Source of the DNA: Streptomyces sp. ISL-87
GTDB lineage: Bacteria > Actinomycetota > Actinomycetes > Streptomycetales > Streptomycetaceae
Assembly (NCBI RefSeq): GCF_018614095.1
Contig: NZ_JAGGOY010000016.1
Span: 49,081 to 113,080, forward strand
Length of the DNA: 64,000 nucleotides
Direction of reading: 5' to 3'
Under the pieces are notes generated by a model. That model was given only the letters and a program-made list of their open reading frames with translations, had not been told where the DNA came from and made no database searches. The stretch's first letter is position 1. The number at the start of each line of letters is the position of its first letter. Below, one piece after another: positions 1-7,827 of this stretch. The position numbers were made by a program, and so were the translations under genes.

Positions 1-216
1 TGCCAAGTCGACGGCGGCCGGTGGGCAACCCTCGAAGGTGTGGCGGAGGTCTGCACGGACATCGCGACGGTCGAGGACGCCGTCGCCCGCTACGGAGAGC
101 GATACGGGCGCACGCCGGCACCGGACCCTGAGCGGGTGGTCATTCGGATCTCGATTGAGCGGGCGATGGGGCAGACCCTCGCTCCGCATCCCCGAACGGC
201 GAACGCCGCAGCGTAG
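1..216 (+). CDS. PPOX-class F420/FMN-dependent protein, C-terminal end (partial)
   Basis: Reading frame 1 is open from the first base to a TAG at 214-216 and gives 71 residues, so the start lies left of the window. The tail reads [14 protein letters not shown], then YGERYGR, then a strand [12 protein letters not shown]. This order (beta strand with W-x-x-x-E-G, a helix with a YxERY-type motif, a strand with VIRIxxERxxG) is typical of the C-terminal half of the split-barrel PPOX-like F420- or FMN-binding oxidoreductases of actinobacteria. Cofactor and substrate cannot be told from this fragment. Usual family length is 130-150 residues, so roughly half is missing. Confidence 0.55.
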   Translation, partial: CQVDGGRWATLEGVAEVCTDIATVEDAVARYGERYGRTPAPDPERVVIRISIERAMGQTLAPHPRTANAAA

Positions 217-391
217 GCCGCCGAGCCAGGCGAAGCGCGCTGGGCGCTGCTGGCGGTCCCGTCAACCCCCGAGCAGTCAGGGGTTGGCCAACAGGGTTCT
301 TACCGGCACCCCCACTGGCACGCGGCCTGTGACGTCACCGTCTCCCCCGCCGGTCGTTAACCGGGGAACACGCCCGCGAAGAGGAGAACCG

Positions 392-1009
392 ATGCGCCTC
401 CGTACCGCCCTGACTGCCCTGGCCGCCCTCGGCCTGGCCATGACGTCCACCACCGCTCACGCGGCCTCATACCCGGCGGGCAGGCATTCTCTGGTCATCG
501 ACAAGATCCAGATTTACGACATCTCCCACACCGTCGACTTCGAGGAGTACTGCGCCGAGGTCTACGGCAGGGTCACCGTCACCCACGCGGGGAAAACCCT
601 CGTCTTCTTCAACGCGACCCGGGACCACTACCAGCAGGTCTGCGAGCCGAACCGTCCCCTCAACTACGGACTTCAGGCCGGGTACCTCCAGGGCAACAGC
701 GACCCCATTACAGGCGACTTCACCGGCGACAAGAACCGTGACGAGCCGTTCGTCTTCCACGTCAACCTGTGGGACGCCGACACCATCAGCGCGACCCCCC
801 TGGTCAAACACCAGACTGTGAAGGTGTGGCCGGAGAGGGTCGGAATCATGCCCGAGATGGTGGACTTCGAGGACGGCACCCGCCTGCCAGGACACCGCCT
901 GCACCGAGACGGACACACCTACGTACGCGTCCAATACGACACGACCAACGACGACCAGTCCAGCATGGCGGATCTCCCGCCGGGCGCGATCGTCGACGGT
1001 GACGACTGA
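392..1009 (+). CDS. secreted protein of unknown function
   Basis: 205 residues. The ATG at 392 is chosen because GAGGAGA lies at 381-387 and because it begins a Sec signal peptide (MRLRTALTALAALGLAMTST, cleavage near AHA-AS at about residue 27). An upstream extension of the frame has no such features. The mature part is polar, with two Cys about 27 residues apart (EYCAEVYG and QQVCEPN) that may form a disulfide, and many Asp and aromatic residues. The middle, with PFVFHVNLWDADT, looks like beta sandwich. I do not recognise a family. It is one of several small exported proteins in this IS-rich region. Confidence 0.72.
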   Translation: MRLRTALTALAALGLAMTSTTAHAASYPAGRHSLVIDKIQIYDISHTVDFEEYCAEVYGRVTVTHAGKTLVFFNATRDHYQQVCEPNRPLNYGLQAGYLQGNSDPITGDFTGDKNRDEPFVFHVNLWDADTISATPLVKHQTVKVWPERVGIMPEMVDFEDGTRLPGHRLHRDGHTYVRVQYDTTNDDQSSMADLPPGAIVDGDD

Positions 1010-1089
1010 GCTGGAAACACAAAACCCCCCGTCAGCCTTGTGGGCTTGGGTTCTAAGGGTCATCGCAACACCCGACCTTCGGGGACACG

Positions 1090-1537
1090 ATGGCCTTCGA
1101 GATCCGCAACCGGCGCCTGGCGCAGGGCCGCAAGAAGCTGGACCGTGAGCGGGAGGACCTTCCGGCTCATGGATCAAGGCGTGAGCAGTCGGGAGGCGTG
1201 CCGGATCGTTGGTATCAACCGGCGGACCGGCAAGCGGTGGTGCAACGGCACTGCCGCAACGAAAAAGAGACCCGCTCAGCCCGCACACAGAGTGCGGGCT
1301 GAGCGGGTCATTTCTGCGTCCAGGCACCTGACGGTGGAGGAACGTCTCTACATCGCCGACCAGGTCTGGGCGAACGCGGCCGTGCGGAGGATCGCCGCGG
1401 ACCTGGGCCGCAGCCCGTCCACGATCAGCCGCGAGATACGCCGCAACCGCCACCCCACCAACGGCCAGTACCGGCCGCACGCAGCCCAGGCCCGCGCCGA
1501 TCCCGCAGCAGATCACGACCAAATGCGGGCCCTAGTC
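1090..1537 (+). pseudogene. IS30-family transposase, N-terminal remnant with frameshift
   Basis: The start MAFEIRNRRLAQGRKKLDRE is in one frame; the continuation FRLMDQGVSSREACRIVGIN, with a helix-turn-helix and GKRW, is in the next, so there is a frameshift near 1155-1165. The second frame continues with LTVEERLYIADQVWANAAV, then LGRSPSTISREIRRNRHP and NGQYRPHAAQARAD, the second HTH and linker of Streptomyces IS30 transposases. Homology stops near 1510; the DDE catalytic domain is absent. It is therefore a dead remnant, broken next to the secreted-protein gene that ends at 1545. Confidence 0.8.
1269..1309. terminator. perfect 18-bp hairpin inside the IS30 remnant
   Basis: Arms 1269-1286 and 1292-1309 are perfect reverse complements with a 5-nt loop. 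An A-rich stretch (gaaaaaga) precedes it and ATTTC follows. It could act as a terminator on either strand. It lies in the linker between the two HTH segments of the IS30 remnant, where no conserved protein sequence is expected. Confidence 0.45.
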
Positions 1538-1538
1538 G
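1511..1538 (+). repeat. imperfect direct repeat, left copy
   Basis: The 28 nt beginning gatcacgaccaaatgcg recur at 2012-2039 with 23 of 28 identities, in direct orientation. The two copies flank the minus-strand secreted-protein gene 1545-1943. The left copy lies exactly where IS30 homology ends. Confidence 0.5.
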
Positions 1539-1544
1539 TTTCCG

Positions 1545-1943
1545 TCAGACGGATCCCCCACAGCCCGGACCGCCCGGACCGCCGAACTGCACTGAGCTGA
1601 AGAAGTCCTGATACACCGGGAAGAAGTTGCCCTTGCCGGTCGGGCCGGCGGACGTGGCCTGCGTGCACCCGGTGTAGTCGGCGTCGGACCACAGGTAGAT
1701 GGTCGAAGAGGTCCGGTTCCAGTCGGATTTGGCCCGGTCGTTCATGCCGAGTGCCGCGAGGTCCGGAGTGTTCGTCCTCAGCTTGACCATGTCTCCGGTG
1801 CCGTCGAGACCCGAGAACATGCAGTAGTAGCCGTCAGGGCATCGGTCATACCCGTCAGCCGCGTAGGCGGGAGAGACCGACGCCATGCACAGGACTGCCA
1901 CTGTGCTGGCCAGCCCGGCAAGGATCCGCTTGGTGTGCTTCAT
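1545..1943 (-). CDS. secreted peptidase-inhibitor I36 / beta-gamma-crystallin-like protein
   Basis: 132 residues starting at ATG 1943. Residues 1-28 are a Sec signal peptide (MKHTKRILAGLASTVAVLCM, cleavage after AYA). The mature domain starts DGYDRCPDGYYCMFSGLDGTG, then has aromatic and Gly residues, DYTGC, and a Cys near the end. The C-P-x-G-x-x-C-x-F-x-x-x-x-x-x-G pattern is that of the small two-Greek-key proteins annotated as peptidase inhibitor family I36 in Streptomyces, typically about 110-140 residues. Inhibition of a protease is inferred from family only. A broken IS30 remnant lies at its 3' side and an imperfect direct repeat on both sides, which suggests recent movement. Confidence 0.78.
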   Translation of the reverse strand: MKHTKRILAGLASTVAVLCMASVSPAYAADGYDRCPDGYYCMFSGLDGTGDMVKLRTNTPDLAALGMNDRAKSDWNRTSSTIYLWSDADYTGCTQATSAGPTGKGNFFPVYQDFFSSVQFGGPGGPGCGGSV

Positions 1944-2011
1944 GCCAAGCTCAACGATCCCTCCCCGTGCAGGTCATTGCCTGGACCGCCCAGGAGTGCG
2001 AGCTTCCCCTC

Positions 2012-2039
2012 GATCACAACCAAATACGCTCCCTAGGCG
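2012..2039 (+). repeat. imperfect direct repeat, right copy
   Basis: Partner of 1511-1538 (23 of 28 identical, same orientation). Together they bracket the I36-like gene and may be ends or target duplications of the event that brought it in. Confidence 0.5.
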
Positions 2040-2094
2040 GCGACCGGCGCGGCCTTCTCGTCACGGCCCGCGCCGGCAGGGCAGGATCTGGAGG

Positions 2095-2271
2095 ATGACG
2101 GCTGAGTTGAGGGCAGAGACCGTCGTATGTCCGTACTGCGCGGCGGGCCCGGCTGACGGCCAGGCCCGTACGATCGCGGTTGCGGCCGGGCGTCGCCTGA
2201 CGGTGACGTGGAATGTTCTGTCTTGCCCGCACTATGCGGCTGATCGTGTCCTGGCGGGAAAAGAGGACTGA
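2095..2271 (+). CDS. small Cys-rich protein, possible zinc ribbon
   Basis: 58 residues beginning MTAELRAETVVCPYCAAG. A CPYC knuckle near residue 12 is followed about 28 residues later by SCPHY, so C-x2-C plus C-x-H could hold one zinc. A purine-rich GGAGG abuts the ATG, closer than usual, so the start is uncertain. No membrane segment. Such small CPxC proteins are common and unassigned in actinobacteria. I do not recognise a family; it may be non-coding. Confidence 0.42.
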   Translation: MTAELRAETVVCPYCAAGPADGQARTIAVAAGRRLTVTWNVLSCPHYAADRVLAGKED

Positions 2272-2454
2272 GCCCGGGTTCTTCTCGCCTGAACTGCGCC
2301 GAGGCCGAGGTTAGGGGCAGGCGGTCTGCCCCCGTACAGGCTCCCGCCCGGCCTCTCGATACCGTCGGCGGGCCGGCCGTGATCGTAGCGCGGTCCGTGC
2401 TGCCGTTTCGAGGTGGTCGTGAGCTGTGACTACTGCGATCCGTTGGGGGATGAC

Positions 2455-2694
2455 ATGACGGCAGCGCAAGGGAACCCCGAGGAGTCCCGGGGTGGCGACC
2501 CGGTCGGCCATGGCCCCTCCACGGCCGGTCCGGCGGGTATGGACCCCCGCGCCCGCGAAGCGATCGAGAACATCGTGCAGGCGGTCCGCGAGGGCGACGA
2601 CGCCCGCATCCGCACGCTGCTGGCCACTCTGGGCGCCGTCGCGGACACCGCAGCCCTCCTGTACCTGCGCGAGCGCCTGTGCGCGCCGGAGTGA
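2455..2694 (+). CDS. small hypothetical protein with helical C-terminal half
   Basis: 79 residues from ATG 2455, chosen because GGGGGA precedes it by about 5 nt; the frame is open further upstream. Residues 1-30 are Gly/Pro rich and probably disordered. The rest (AREAIENIVQAVREGDDAR, then LATLGAVADTAALLYLRERL) should form three amphipathic helices. No family is recognised. Third-position GC supports coding. Confidence 0.5.
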   Translation: MTAAQGNPEESRGGDPVGHGPSTAGPAGMDPRAREAIENIVQAVREGDDARIRTLLATLGAVADTAALLYLRERLCAPE

Positions 2695-2703
2695 GGATCA
2701 GGT

Positions 2704-2907
2704 TCAGGCACGGTGGAACAGGTCTCCAGCGTTCACCGGGAGTTTGCCACCCCACGCCAGGCCCGGACGGCGGGGCACCTCCCGGCCCTCGGCGAGCCAC
2801 TGGCGCTCGACGGCGTCGTAGATCGGCGCGTCGGACAGCTGCCAGAACTCCTCGGCCAGCCGGGCGAATCCGGCTCGCTCCGGAGGCGAAACGGTTTTCT
2901 GCTCCAT
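2704..2907 (-). CDS. small hypothetical protein
   Basis: 67 residues from ATG 2907 (MEQKTVSPPERAGFARLAEE). It contains two helices with FWQLSD and YDAVERQWLAEGRE and a Trp/Gly-rich tail ending GDLFHRA. Such short acidic-helical proteins are frequent in Streptomyces and mostly unannotated. The frame is open further upstream, but that part is Arg/Pro rich and overlaps a hairpin, so the internal ATG is preferred. Confidence 0.45.
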   Translation of the reverse strand: MEQKTVSPPERAGFARLAEEFWQLSDAPIYDAVERQWLAEGREVPRRPGLAWGGKLPVNAGDLFHRA

Positions 2908-3002
2908 GCCCGGGTCCAACGAACCGGGGTGGCCGATGTGGCGGCGCGTGACCGTTCCGTCATGAATCCGAGGCCGGCAAGGCGGTAGGGCCCAGGAACG
3001 AC

Positions 3003-3040
3003 GACGGCCCCTGCCGCCGGGGGGTGGGGCAGGGGCTGTC
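3003..3040. terminator. hairpin downstream of the E-set gene
   Basis: Arms 3003-3015 and 3028-3040 pair over 13 bp with one G-U wobble; the loop is G-rich. On the minus strand it lies about 95 nt after the stop of the gene 3134-3409 and would end its transcript. Confidence 0.5.
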
Positions 3041-3133
3041 ACACGATTCCGGCCCGTGGGGGTGTGGGCCGGGGGGCACGTGTCGCCGCTCTCAACGCCT
3101 GCGACTCCCCCCGGGTCACGCCGGTTGGGCCGT

Positions 3134-3409
3134 TCAGGTGCGTACGCGACTGTTGAGGCCGTCGTGGCTGTCGGCGCTCTCCTCGTCGAACCAGTAGTCG
3201 CCGGCCGCGAGGTAGCGGAAGGAGTGCTCGCTCTTGCCGGGCAGCGCGACGGTCACCGCCCGGGTGCCGTCGCTGCGTGGCGTGAGCGTGTGGGTGCCGG
3301 GCTGCCAGTCGTTGAAGTCGCCCACCACGCTGACCGGGCCGGGCGGGGTGTCGGCGGGCAGGACGAAGGTGACCTCGGTGCGGTCCTTGCGCGGTTTGCG
3401 CTCCAGCAT
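3134..3409 (-). CDS. single-domain isoamylase early-set (CBM48-like) protein
   Basis: 91 residues from ATG 3409. After a basic start (MLERKPRKDRTEV) the protein is one immunoglobulin-like early-set domain: VTFVLPADTPPGPVSVVGDF, then NDWQPGTHTL, then a HSFRYLAAGDYWFDEE strand. GDFNDW is the signature of the glycogen-binding N-terminal module of branching enzymes and of AMPK-beta-like proteins. The catalytic part of such enzymes is absent, and the protein is complete at this size. It probably binds alpha-glucan or a protein partner. The same fold recurs in GlgB at 11279-13558, about 8 kb away. Confidence 0.75.
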   Translation of the reverse strand: MLERKPRKDRTEVTFVLPADTPPGPVSVVGDFNDWQPGTHTLTPRSDGTRAVTVALPGKSEHSFRYLAAGDYWFDEESADSHDGLNSRVRT

Positions 3410-3614
3410 GGCGGTGCACTCCTGACAGCAAGCGGGCGGGGATCTCGCTCATCCTCGGCCACCTCAGACACGTCCGCATTCCGACGCAGCCACCCCGGTT
3501 CCCGACATCACCCTTGCGCCACGATCTGTAGCCGAAATGGTGCGGATCGAAACCGTCCGTGTGAGCGTGAGAACGAGGAAATCCTCAACCCCCACATCAA
3601 GAGGAGTCGCCGTC

Positions 3615-3812
3615 ATGGGCGGTACGCAGGACAAGCGCCAGGAGCCGGGCAAGGGCCGCGAAGAGCAGCAGCGCCCACAGCGACCCGGCCAGGACCCGGC
3701 CCACCCCCAGCCCGGCCAGCCGTCCCGCGGAAAGAGCCCCGAAGAGACCAAGCGGCGCCGCGAGGACAACCCGCTCCACGAAGAGCGCGACCTGCGGGAC
3801 GAAGAGCTCTAA
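3615..3812 (+). CDS. small, highly charged disordered protein
   Basis: 65 residues from ATG 3615, with GAGGAG at 3601-3606. The sequence is nearly all Gln, Glu, Lys, Arg, Pro and Asp (for example MGGTQDKRQEPGKGREEQQR) and has almost no hydrophobic residues, so it cannot fold alone and is expected to be disordered. Streptomyces encode many such short hydrophilic proteins. A strong terminator follows at 3836. Function unknown. Confidence 0.55.
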   Translation: MGGTQDKRQEPGKGREEQQRPQRPGQDPAHPQPGQPSRGKSPEETKRRREDNPLHEERDLRDEEL

Positions 3813-3835
3813 AGCAGAACAGCACCCCACGCACG

Positions 3836-3875
3836 CAGAGCCCGGCCGGTTCACAGTCACCCCGGCCGGGCTCTG
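3836..3875. terminator. perfect 14-bp terminator hairpin
   Basis: Arms cagagcccggccgg (3836-3849) and ccggccgggctctg (3862-3875) are exact reverse complements with a 12-nt loop. It follows the small charged-protein gene by 24 nt. No T-tract, as usual for Streptomyces. Confidence 0.75.
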
Positions 3876-3879
3876 TCAC

Positions 3880-4325
3880 GTCCGCCCCCCGCGACCGGCA
3901 GGCAGGCCCGCCTGCTCCGCCTCCGGGCTCGCTGGCCAATCGTCGACCAACGTCTCAACAGGGCGGCAACCCGCTGGGGAGTGCGCGGGCGGCGGGGAGA
4001 TCGGTGGTACCGCGCCAGGCGTGCTCGCATCTTCGGCGTGCTGTCCGCTCCGTCACGGCCTCTGTCCTCCTGATTGAGGTGTCTGTCCGTCAAGGAGAGG
4101 GCAATGTCCGGAGTTTGGCGCGGCCTGTCCCCTCTGCGACACCCCCTGCCCGCTGACTGGCACTTGCCAATTAGTGTTCGTTCGGGGTTTCCCTTGAATG
4201 TTAACTAGCGCGCGCAGCAAGCTAGTTCGGGAAGTCGAACCGGAGAGACATCTTCGTCGGCCCCTGGGCGTACGCCCCTGGCTTGTGCGCACAGCAGGTG
4301 GACCCTTCGCAACGGGAGGCATCAC
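3880..4325 (+). promoter_or_regulatory. long leader/promoter region with a 7-bp-arm inverted repeat
   Basis: No convincing gene lies in this 446-nt gap. Its right part is AT-richer than its surroundings (4160-4205), as in promoters here. An inverted repeat AACTAGC (4203-4209) / GCTAGTT (4221-4227) with an 11-nt spacer lies about 100 nt before the GTG of the sulfotransferase-FGE gene and is a candidate operator. GGGAGG at 4314-4319 is that gene's ribosome binding site. Confidence 0.4.
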
Positions 4326-6131
4326 GTGCACACCCCGACCAACACCGGCCGGTTCCCGGAGCCGGTATTCCCGCGACCGGGGTTAACTGCCGTTCCGCTG
4401 GACGGCACCATTGAGAGCATCGTCGCGCGTATGGCCCACCTGGACGGGCGGAGCGGAAGGCCGACCGAGGCCCCGGTGCTGGCCCTGGGCATCTTCGAGC
4501 GGGTTGGCTCGAACTGGCTGTCCGACTCGTTGCGCGGGGCGATGCCGCAGCACAACGAGCCCTTCCGTCAGCAGCTCGGCCGAGAGCACCCCCTGTCGCC
4601 CGGTAACCGCGTGCCGCCGAGCCTTCAGGGAACCGGGCTCAGCGGCCTGGGCTGGCACCATCTCCTGTGCGCGCTCAGCGACCTGCACGGGCAGCCTCGG
4701 CACTTGGTCAAGGAGACGAACCTCTTCTTCGCCACGGACACCGTCCTGGGGATGCTGCCCAAGTCGCCGGCCGTTGTTCTCACCCGGGCCCCCATCGGCA
4801 TCGCTTCCTCATTCGCCCGAGGTCGACTCTGGGACCGGTGGCGCTACGGCGACCGGTACGCGCAGGTCGCCGCGACGGCCCGCGCACCGCGCTGGCGCAC
4901 AGCCTTCGCCCCGCTCCTTCCCCAGGACGACCCCGACCCGTCCACCGCCCTGGGACGGCTGATCGTCGTGAACGCCCTTCTGCTGGCCCGCGCCCTGTAC
5001 GACGGGACCGAGAGTCCCCGCCCCCGCTTGGTCATCCCGTATGAACAGCACGTCGGCGACCCTGCACGCACGCAGATGGACCTCGCCCGGTTCCTGGACA
5101 TCGAGATGCCGGAACCCGGAGATGTGCCGCAGATCGCTGCCGACACCCCGGCCGCAGTGGACACGACGTTCGCCACCATCGGGCACAAGGACGCTTTGGT
5201 CGCCGAACTGCTTCCGGGTACGGCAGAACTGGTCAGCACCGCGGTTGACAGGACCATCGCCCAAGCCCGCCGACTGCTCGCCCCCGAGGTCGCCGAGACC
5301 GTCACCCAGTGGCTGGCCGGGGACGATCAGTACGAGGTGCACGAACCTGCGGTCCGCCCCAGTCGCCGCACCCGGTTGGAACCGGTTCTCCAGAGGACGA
5401 TCAAGCCGACATACAGGCCGGTGGGGGAAGTGCAGTGGCGCAACCTGCTTGTCAGCAACACGGAAATGGCCGAGTTACTGACCATGCTGCACGCGGGCGG
5501 CGCGGTGAACTCCCGCCTCGGAACCAACCTTCTGGTGTGCCCCATGCCTGACGAGCGCGGTGGACGACTCCACTACGACCCGGCCGATCGGCGTTGGCGG
5601 GTCAGCCGCGGATACGAGTCTCACCCCGCTTACTGGATCACCTGGATCGGGGCGGCACTCATGGCCGCATGGTGCGGAGCACGCTTGCCCACCCGCGCCG
5701 AAGCGCTGCACGCCATGAAGGGAGCGCGGGCGTACAACAGCGATTACCTCGTGGGCGACAGCTGCCCCGTGGTGGAATCCGGGCTCGGTGACCGGGAGAT
5801 CCACCACATGGTCGGCAACGTACAGATCTGGTGCGGTGATGGCCCCGATCAACCTGGATCTCAGCCCGTGCAGAGGTACTTGCTCGGTGCGGCCTGGAAC
5901 ACCCCGGGCACGAGGGAAGCAGTGACCGCCATCCGCTCCCGCTACCTTCTGGGCTCCTCACGAGGCGTCGGCGTCCGCCTGGTGCGAGACCCCCACACCA
6001 CGGATGCCGCTCGGCTCGGGGCCTGGGAGCTGGCGCACCAGCTCAACCAATGGGTCGACGCGGCCGACAGCTCCGCCCGGACCACGCCGGGCGGGCTCGA
6101 CCGCTTGTTGCTCAGTTCGCTGGGCTCATAG
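4326..6131 (+). CDS. sulfotransferase-like protein fused to an FGE/SUMF1-like domain
   Basis: 601 residues from GTG 4326, preceded by GGGAGG. The N-terminal half resembles a PAPS-dependent sulfotransferase: IFERVGSNWLSD at about 56-67 in the place of the PAPS-binding loop, HLVKETNLFF, and VVLTRAPIGIASSFARGRLW where the 3'-phosphate-binding Arg is expected. Residues about 380-560 match the formylglycine-generating-enzyme fold: WIGAALMAAWCGARLPTRAE, then GNVQIWCGDG, RYLLGAAWNTPG and GVGVRLVRD, equivalent to the family's WCGxRLPTExEWE, GNVWEW, RGGSW and GFRLVR. Two TTA codons (4383-4385, 5475-5477) predict bldA-dependent translation. Substrate unknown. A NUDIX gene and a nucleotidyltransferase follow. 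Confidence 0.68.
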   Translation: MHTPTNTGRFPEPVFPRPGLTAVPLDGTIESIVARMAHLDGRSGRPTEAPVLALGIFERVGSNWLSDSLRGAMPQHNEPFRQQLGREHPLSPGNRVPPSLQGTGLSGLGWHHLLCALSDLHGQPRHLVKETNLFFATDTVLGMLPKSPAVVLTRAPIGIASSFARGRLWDRWRYGDRYAQVAATARAPRWRTAFAPLLPQDDPDPSTALGRLIVVNALLLARALYDGTESPRPRLVIPYEQHVGDPARTQMDLARFLDIEMPEPGDVPQIAADTPAAVDTTFATIGHKDALVAELLPGTAELVSTAVDRTIAQARRLLAPEVAETVTQWLAGDDQYEVHEPAVRPSRRTRLEPVLQRTIKPTYRPVGEVQWRNLLVSNTEMAELLTMLHAGGAVNSRLGTNLLVCPMPDERGGRLHYDPADRRWRVSRGYESHPAYWITWIGAALMAAWCGARLPTRAEALHAMKGARAYNSDYLVGDSCPVVESGLGDREIHHMVGNVQIWCGDGPDQPGSQPVQRYLLGAAWNTPGTREAVTAIRSRYLLGSSRGVGVRLVRDPHTTDAARLGAWELAHQLNQWVDAADSSARTTPGGLDRLLLSSLGS

Positions 6132-6554
6132 CCCGATAGCGGACTTCGGCCCCATGTATGACCCGGCACCCGGGAACCCATCCCGGCACAGCTTCAAGAA
6201 CAGCTCGCTGAATCCCAGGGCAGGCAAATCCTCCAGCGCGACGAACTCGACTCCCCGGATCGGCCGTGTGTCCGCGCCCTCCTCGACCGCTCCGATCTCC
6301 CCGCCCACTAGGCGGGCCTCGAAGGTGATGTGAACGACGTGAGCACTCGTGTTGTCACAGAGATACAGCAGCCGGCCCACTTCAATCTCGGCGCCGGTCT
6401 CCTCCCGCATTTCCCTGACCAGCGCCTCTTCCAGAGTCTCGCCGTCCTCGACCTTGCCCCCCGGCAGGGACCAACTCCTGGGGCCGTCGGTGTCCTGGTT
6501 CAGCAGCAAGATCTTGCCGTCCTTGATGACGATGCCCGTCACGCGTGTATGCAT
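6126..6554 (-). CDS. NUDIX hydrolase
   Basis: 142 residues from ATG 6554. The Nudix box G-x5-E-x7-R-E-x2-E-E-x-G is complete from Gly33 (GGKVEDGETLEEALVREMRE then ETG), so the Mg-dependent pyrophosphohydrolase site is intact. N-terminal strand HTRVTGIVIKDGKILLLNQD is typical. Substrates of this family are nucleoside diphosphates linked to another group. The gene is convergent with the sulfotransferase-FGE gene and overlaps its stop by 6 nt. Its 5' end faces the nucleotidyltransferase gene at 6599, leaving 44 nt for two promoters. Confidence 0.85.
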   Translation of the reverse strand: MHTRVTGIVIKDGKILLLNQDTDGPRSWSLPGGKVEDGETLEEALVREMREETGAEIEVGRLLYLCDNTSAHVVHITFEARLVGGEIGAVEEGADTRPIRGVEFVALEDLPALGFSELFLKLCRDGFPGAGSYMGPKSAIGL

Positions 6555-6598
6555 CCGCCGACGCTATCGCTCGCGGAACCGGCCCGAAGGGGACACCG

Positions 6599-7462
6599 AT
6601 GAATCTGCCGACAGCCTCTGTGGTGCCCCCCGTGGTGATCGCCGCAGGAGGATTGGGCACACGGGTAGGTAGCTGGTCGCCCTACCTGCCCAAGGAGCTG
6701 CGGCCGGTTTCTGGCCGGCCTGGCCTCGCGCACATCGTGGACGAAGCCGCCGCCCTCGGCAGTGGTCACGCTGTGGTGGTCCACCACCCCTACTACACGC
6801 CGCTGATCGACTGGACCCGCCAGGTTCTCGCCCCTGGAGCCTTGGCTCGCTACCAGACGCTCACCAACCAGCCTCCCGCCCAGCCCTCGGCAGCTGACTG
6901 CCTTCAGGTCGACTTCATCGCCCAGCACGGTAGGTACGCCGACATCACATCCGTGCTGAACGGCGCCGAACACCTGCGCACGGGGGATTTCTACGTGGTC
7001 TTCGCTGACAACGTCGATCCCACGCACGACGCGCTCTCCACGCTCGCCAAAGCGACGCCGCTGGATACCCCTGCGGTGCTAGCCGCACCGTTCAACGTGG
7101 AGTCGGCGAGCGACCACGGAGTGATCGTCTGCACGGGCGAGGGGCCGGTACAGAGGATGGTGGGGCTGATCGAGAAGCCCGACCGTGAGCAGGCGGCCTT
7201 GCTGGAGGCTGAGTGCGGCATCGCCAACCTCCGACTCCTCCAAGGGCGGATGCGAGTAACGCCGGGGCTACTGCGGCACCTGGGCGCAGCCGCGCACGGC
7301 GCGGCCGAGCCGAAGTTCTCCCTCGTGTTGGCCTCCTATGCGCGATCTCATCGCGTCGACGTCGTCACCAGCACGAAGCCTTTGACGGATCTCGGCATTC
7401 CGAACTCTGGAGGGGCCGTGCGAGAGGACACCGCGCGAACGGTGGTGCCTGCTTGCAGCTAG
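6599..7462 (+). CDS. sugar-phosphate nucleotidyltransferase (GalU-like)
   Basis: 287 residues from ATG 6599 with AAGGGGA upstream. The N terminus VVIAAGGLGTRVGSWSPYLP, followed by KELRPV, is the nucleotide-binding loop G-x-G-T-R of the NTP-transferase family with the Lys expected after it. FYVVFADNVDP carries the metal-binding Asp, and GLIEKPD is the sugar-phosphate-binding EKP motif. The order matches UTP-glucose-1-phosphate uridylyltransferases, which activate a sugar 1-phosphate with UTP or dTTP. It is divergent from the NUDIX gene and lies downstream of the sulfotransferase-FGE gene, so a small sugar- or sulfate-modifying pathway is possible. An IS630 remnant begins at its stop. Confidence 0.75.
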   Translation: MNLPTASVVPPVVIAAGGLGTRVGSWSPYLPKELRPVSGRPGLAHIVDEAAALGSGHAVVVHHPYYTPLIDWTRQVLAPGALARYQTLTNQPPAQPSAADCLQVDFIAQHGRYADITSVLNGAEHLRTGDFYVVFADNVDPTHDALSTLAKATPLDTPAVLAAPFNVESASDHGVIVCTGEGPVQRMVGLIEKPDREQAALLEAECGIANLRLLQGRMRVTPGLLRHLGAAAHGAAEPKFSLVLASYARSHRVDVVTSTKPLTDLGIPNSGGAVREDTARTVVPACS

Positions 7463-7563
7463 TGCTACGCCGCGTTAGTTCGTGGAGGGGTGTTGGTCAG
7501 GCTGCTTCCTTGAGCGGGGTGCCGTCGTAGGTCCAGCGGAAGGGCTTCGCGGTCTCGTTGCGG
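7459..7563 (+). repeat. IS630-end inverted repeat, left copy
   Basis: About 105 bp starting CTAGTGCTACGCCGCGTTAG are repeated in inverse orientation at 8516-8619 with few mismatches. They encode the last codons of an IS630 transposase (KPFRWTYDGTPL) and the element terminus, ending in CTAG, consistent with insertion at TA. Confidence 0.8.
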
Positions 7564-7700
7564 TTGATGACGTAGCTGTCGAGCTTGTCGATGAGGTCGT
7601 CGCGGCTGGTGAAGTCGCCATGTCGCAGGACGCTGCGGGTCAGGGCGGAGAAGACCAGTTGCCTCACAGCCTCGGCGCGAGCTAGCCAGCCAGTGGGCAA
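7497..7700 (-). pseudogene. IS630-family transposase, C-terminal fragment
   Basis: The minus-strand frame gives VFSALTRSVLRHGDFTSRDD, LIDKLDSYVINRN and ETAKPFRWTYDGTPLKEAA followed by a stop at 7497. That is the C-terminal helix-strand region after the last catalytic Glu of IS630 DDE transposases. Nothing upstream of about 7660 matches, so the catalytic core is gone. The element end is at 7459. Confidence 0.75.
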
Positions 7701-7827
7701 GTGCCTGCATCAATGACTCTGTAGGGTGAAATACGCGAAATGGCGGTGATTTATGTTGGCGATTTTGTTCTGATCTGGAGCTGCCCCCTGCTGCCAGGGG
7801 ATTCACGCAGAATCAGGGAGGCCAACC

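Noticed and set aside
4053..4331. Minus-strand open frame of 92 codons in the leader of the sulfotransferase-FGE gene
   Set aside because: Low-complexity Arg/Pro/Gln translation, no ribosome binding site and it covers the promoter region; treated as non-coding.
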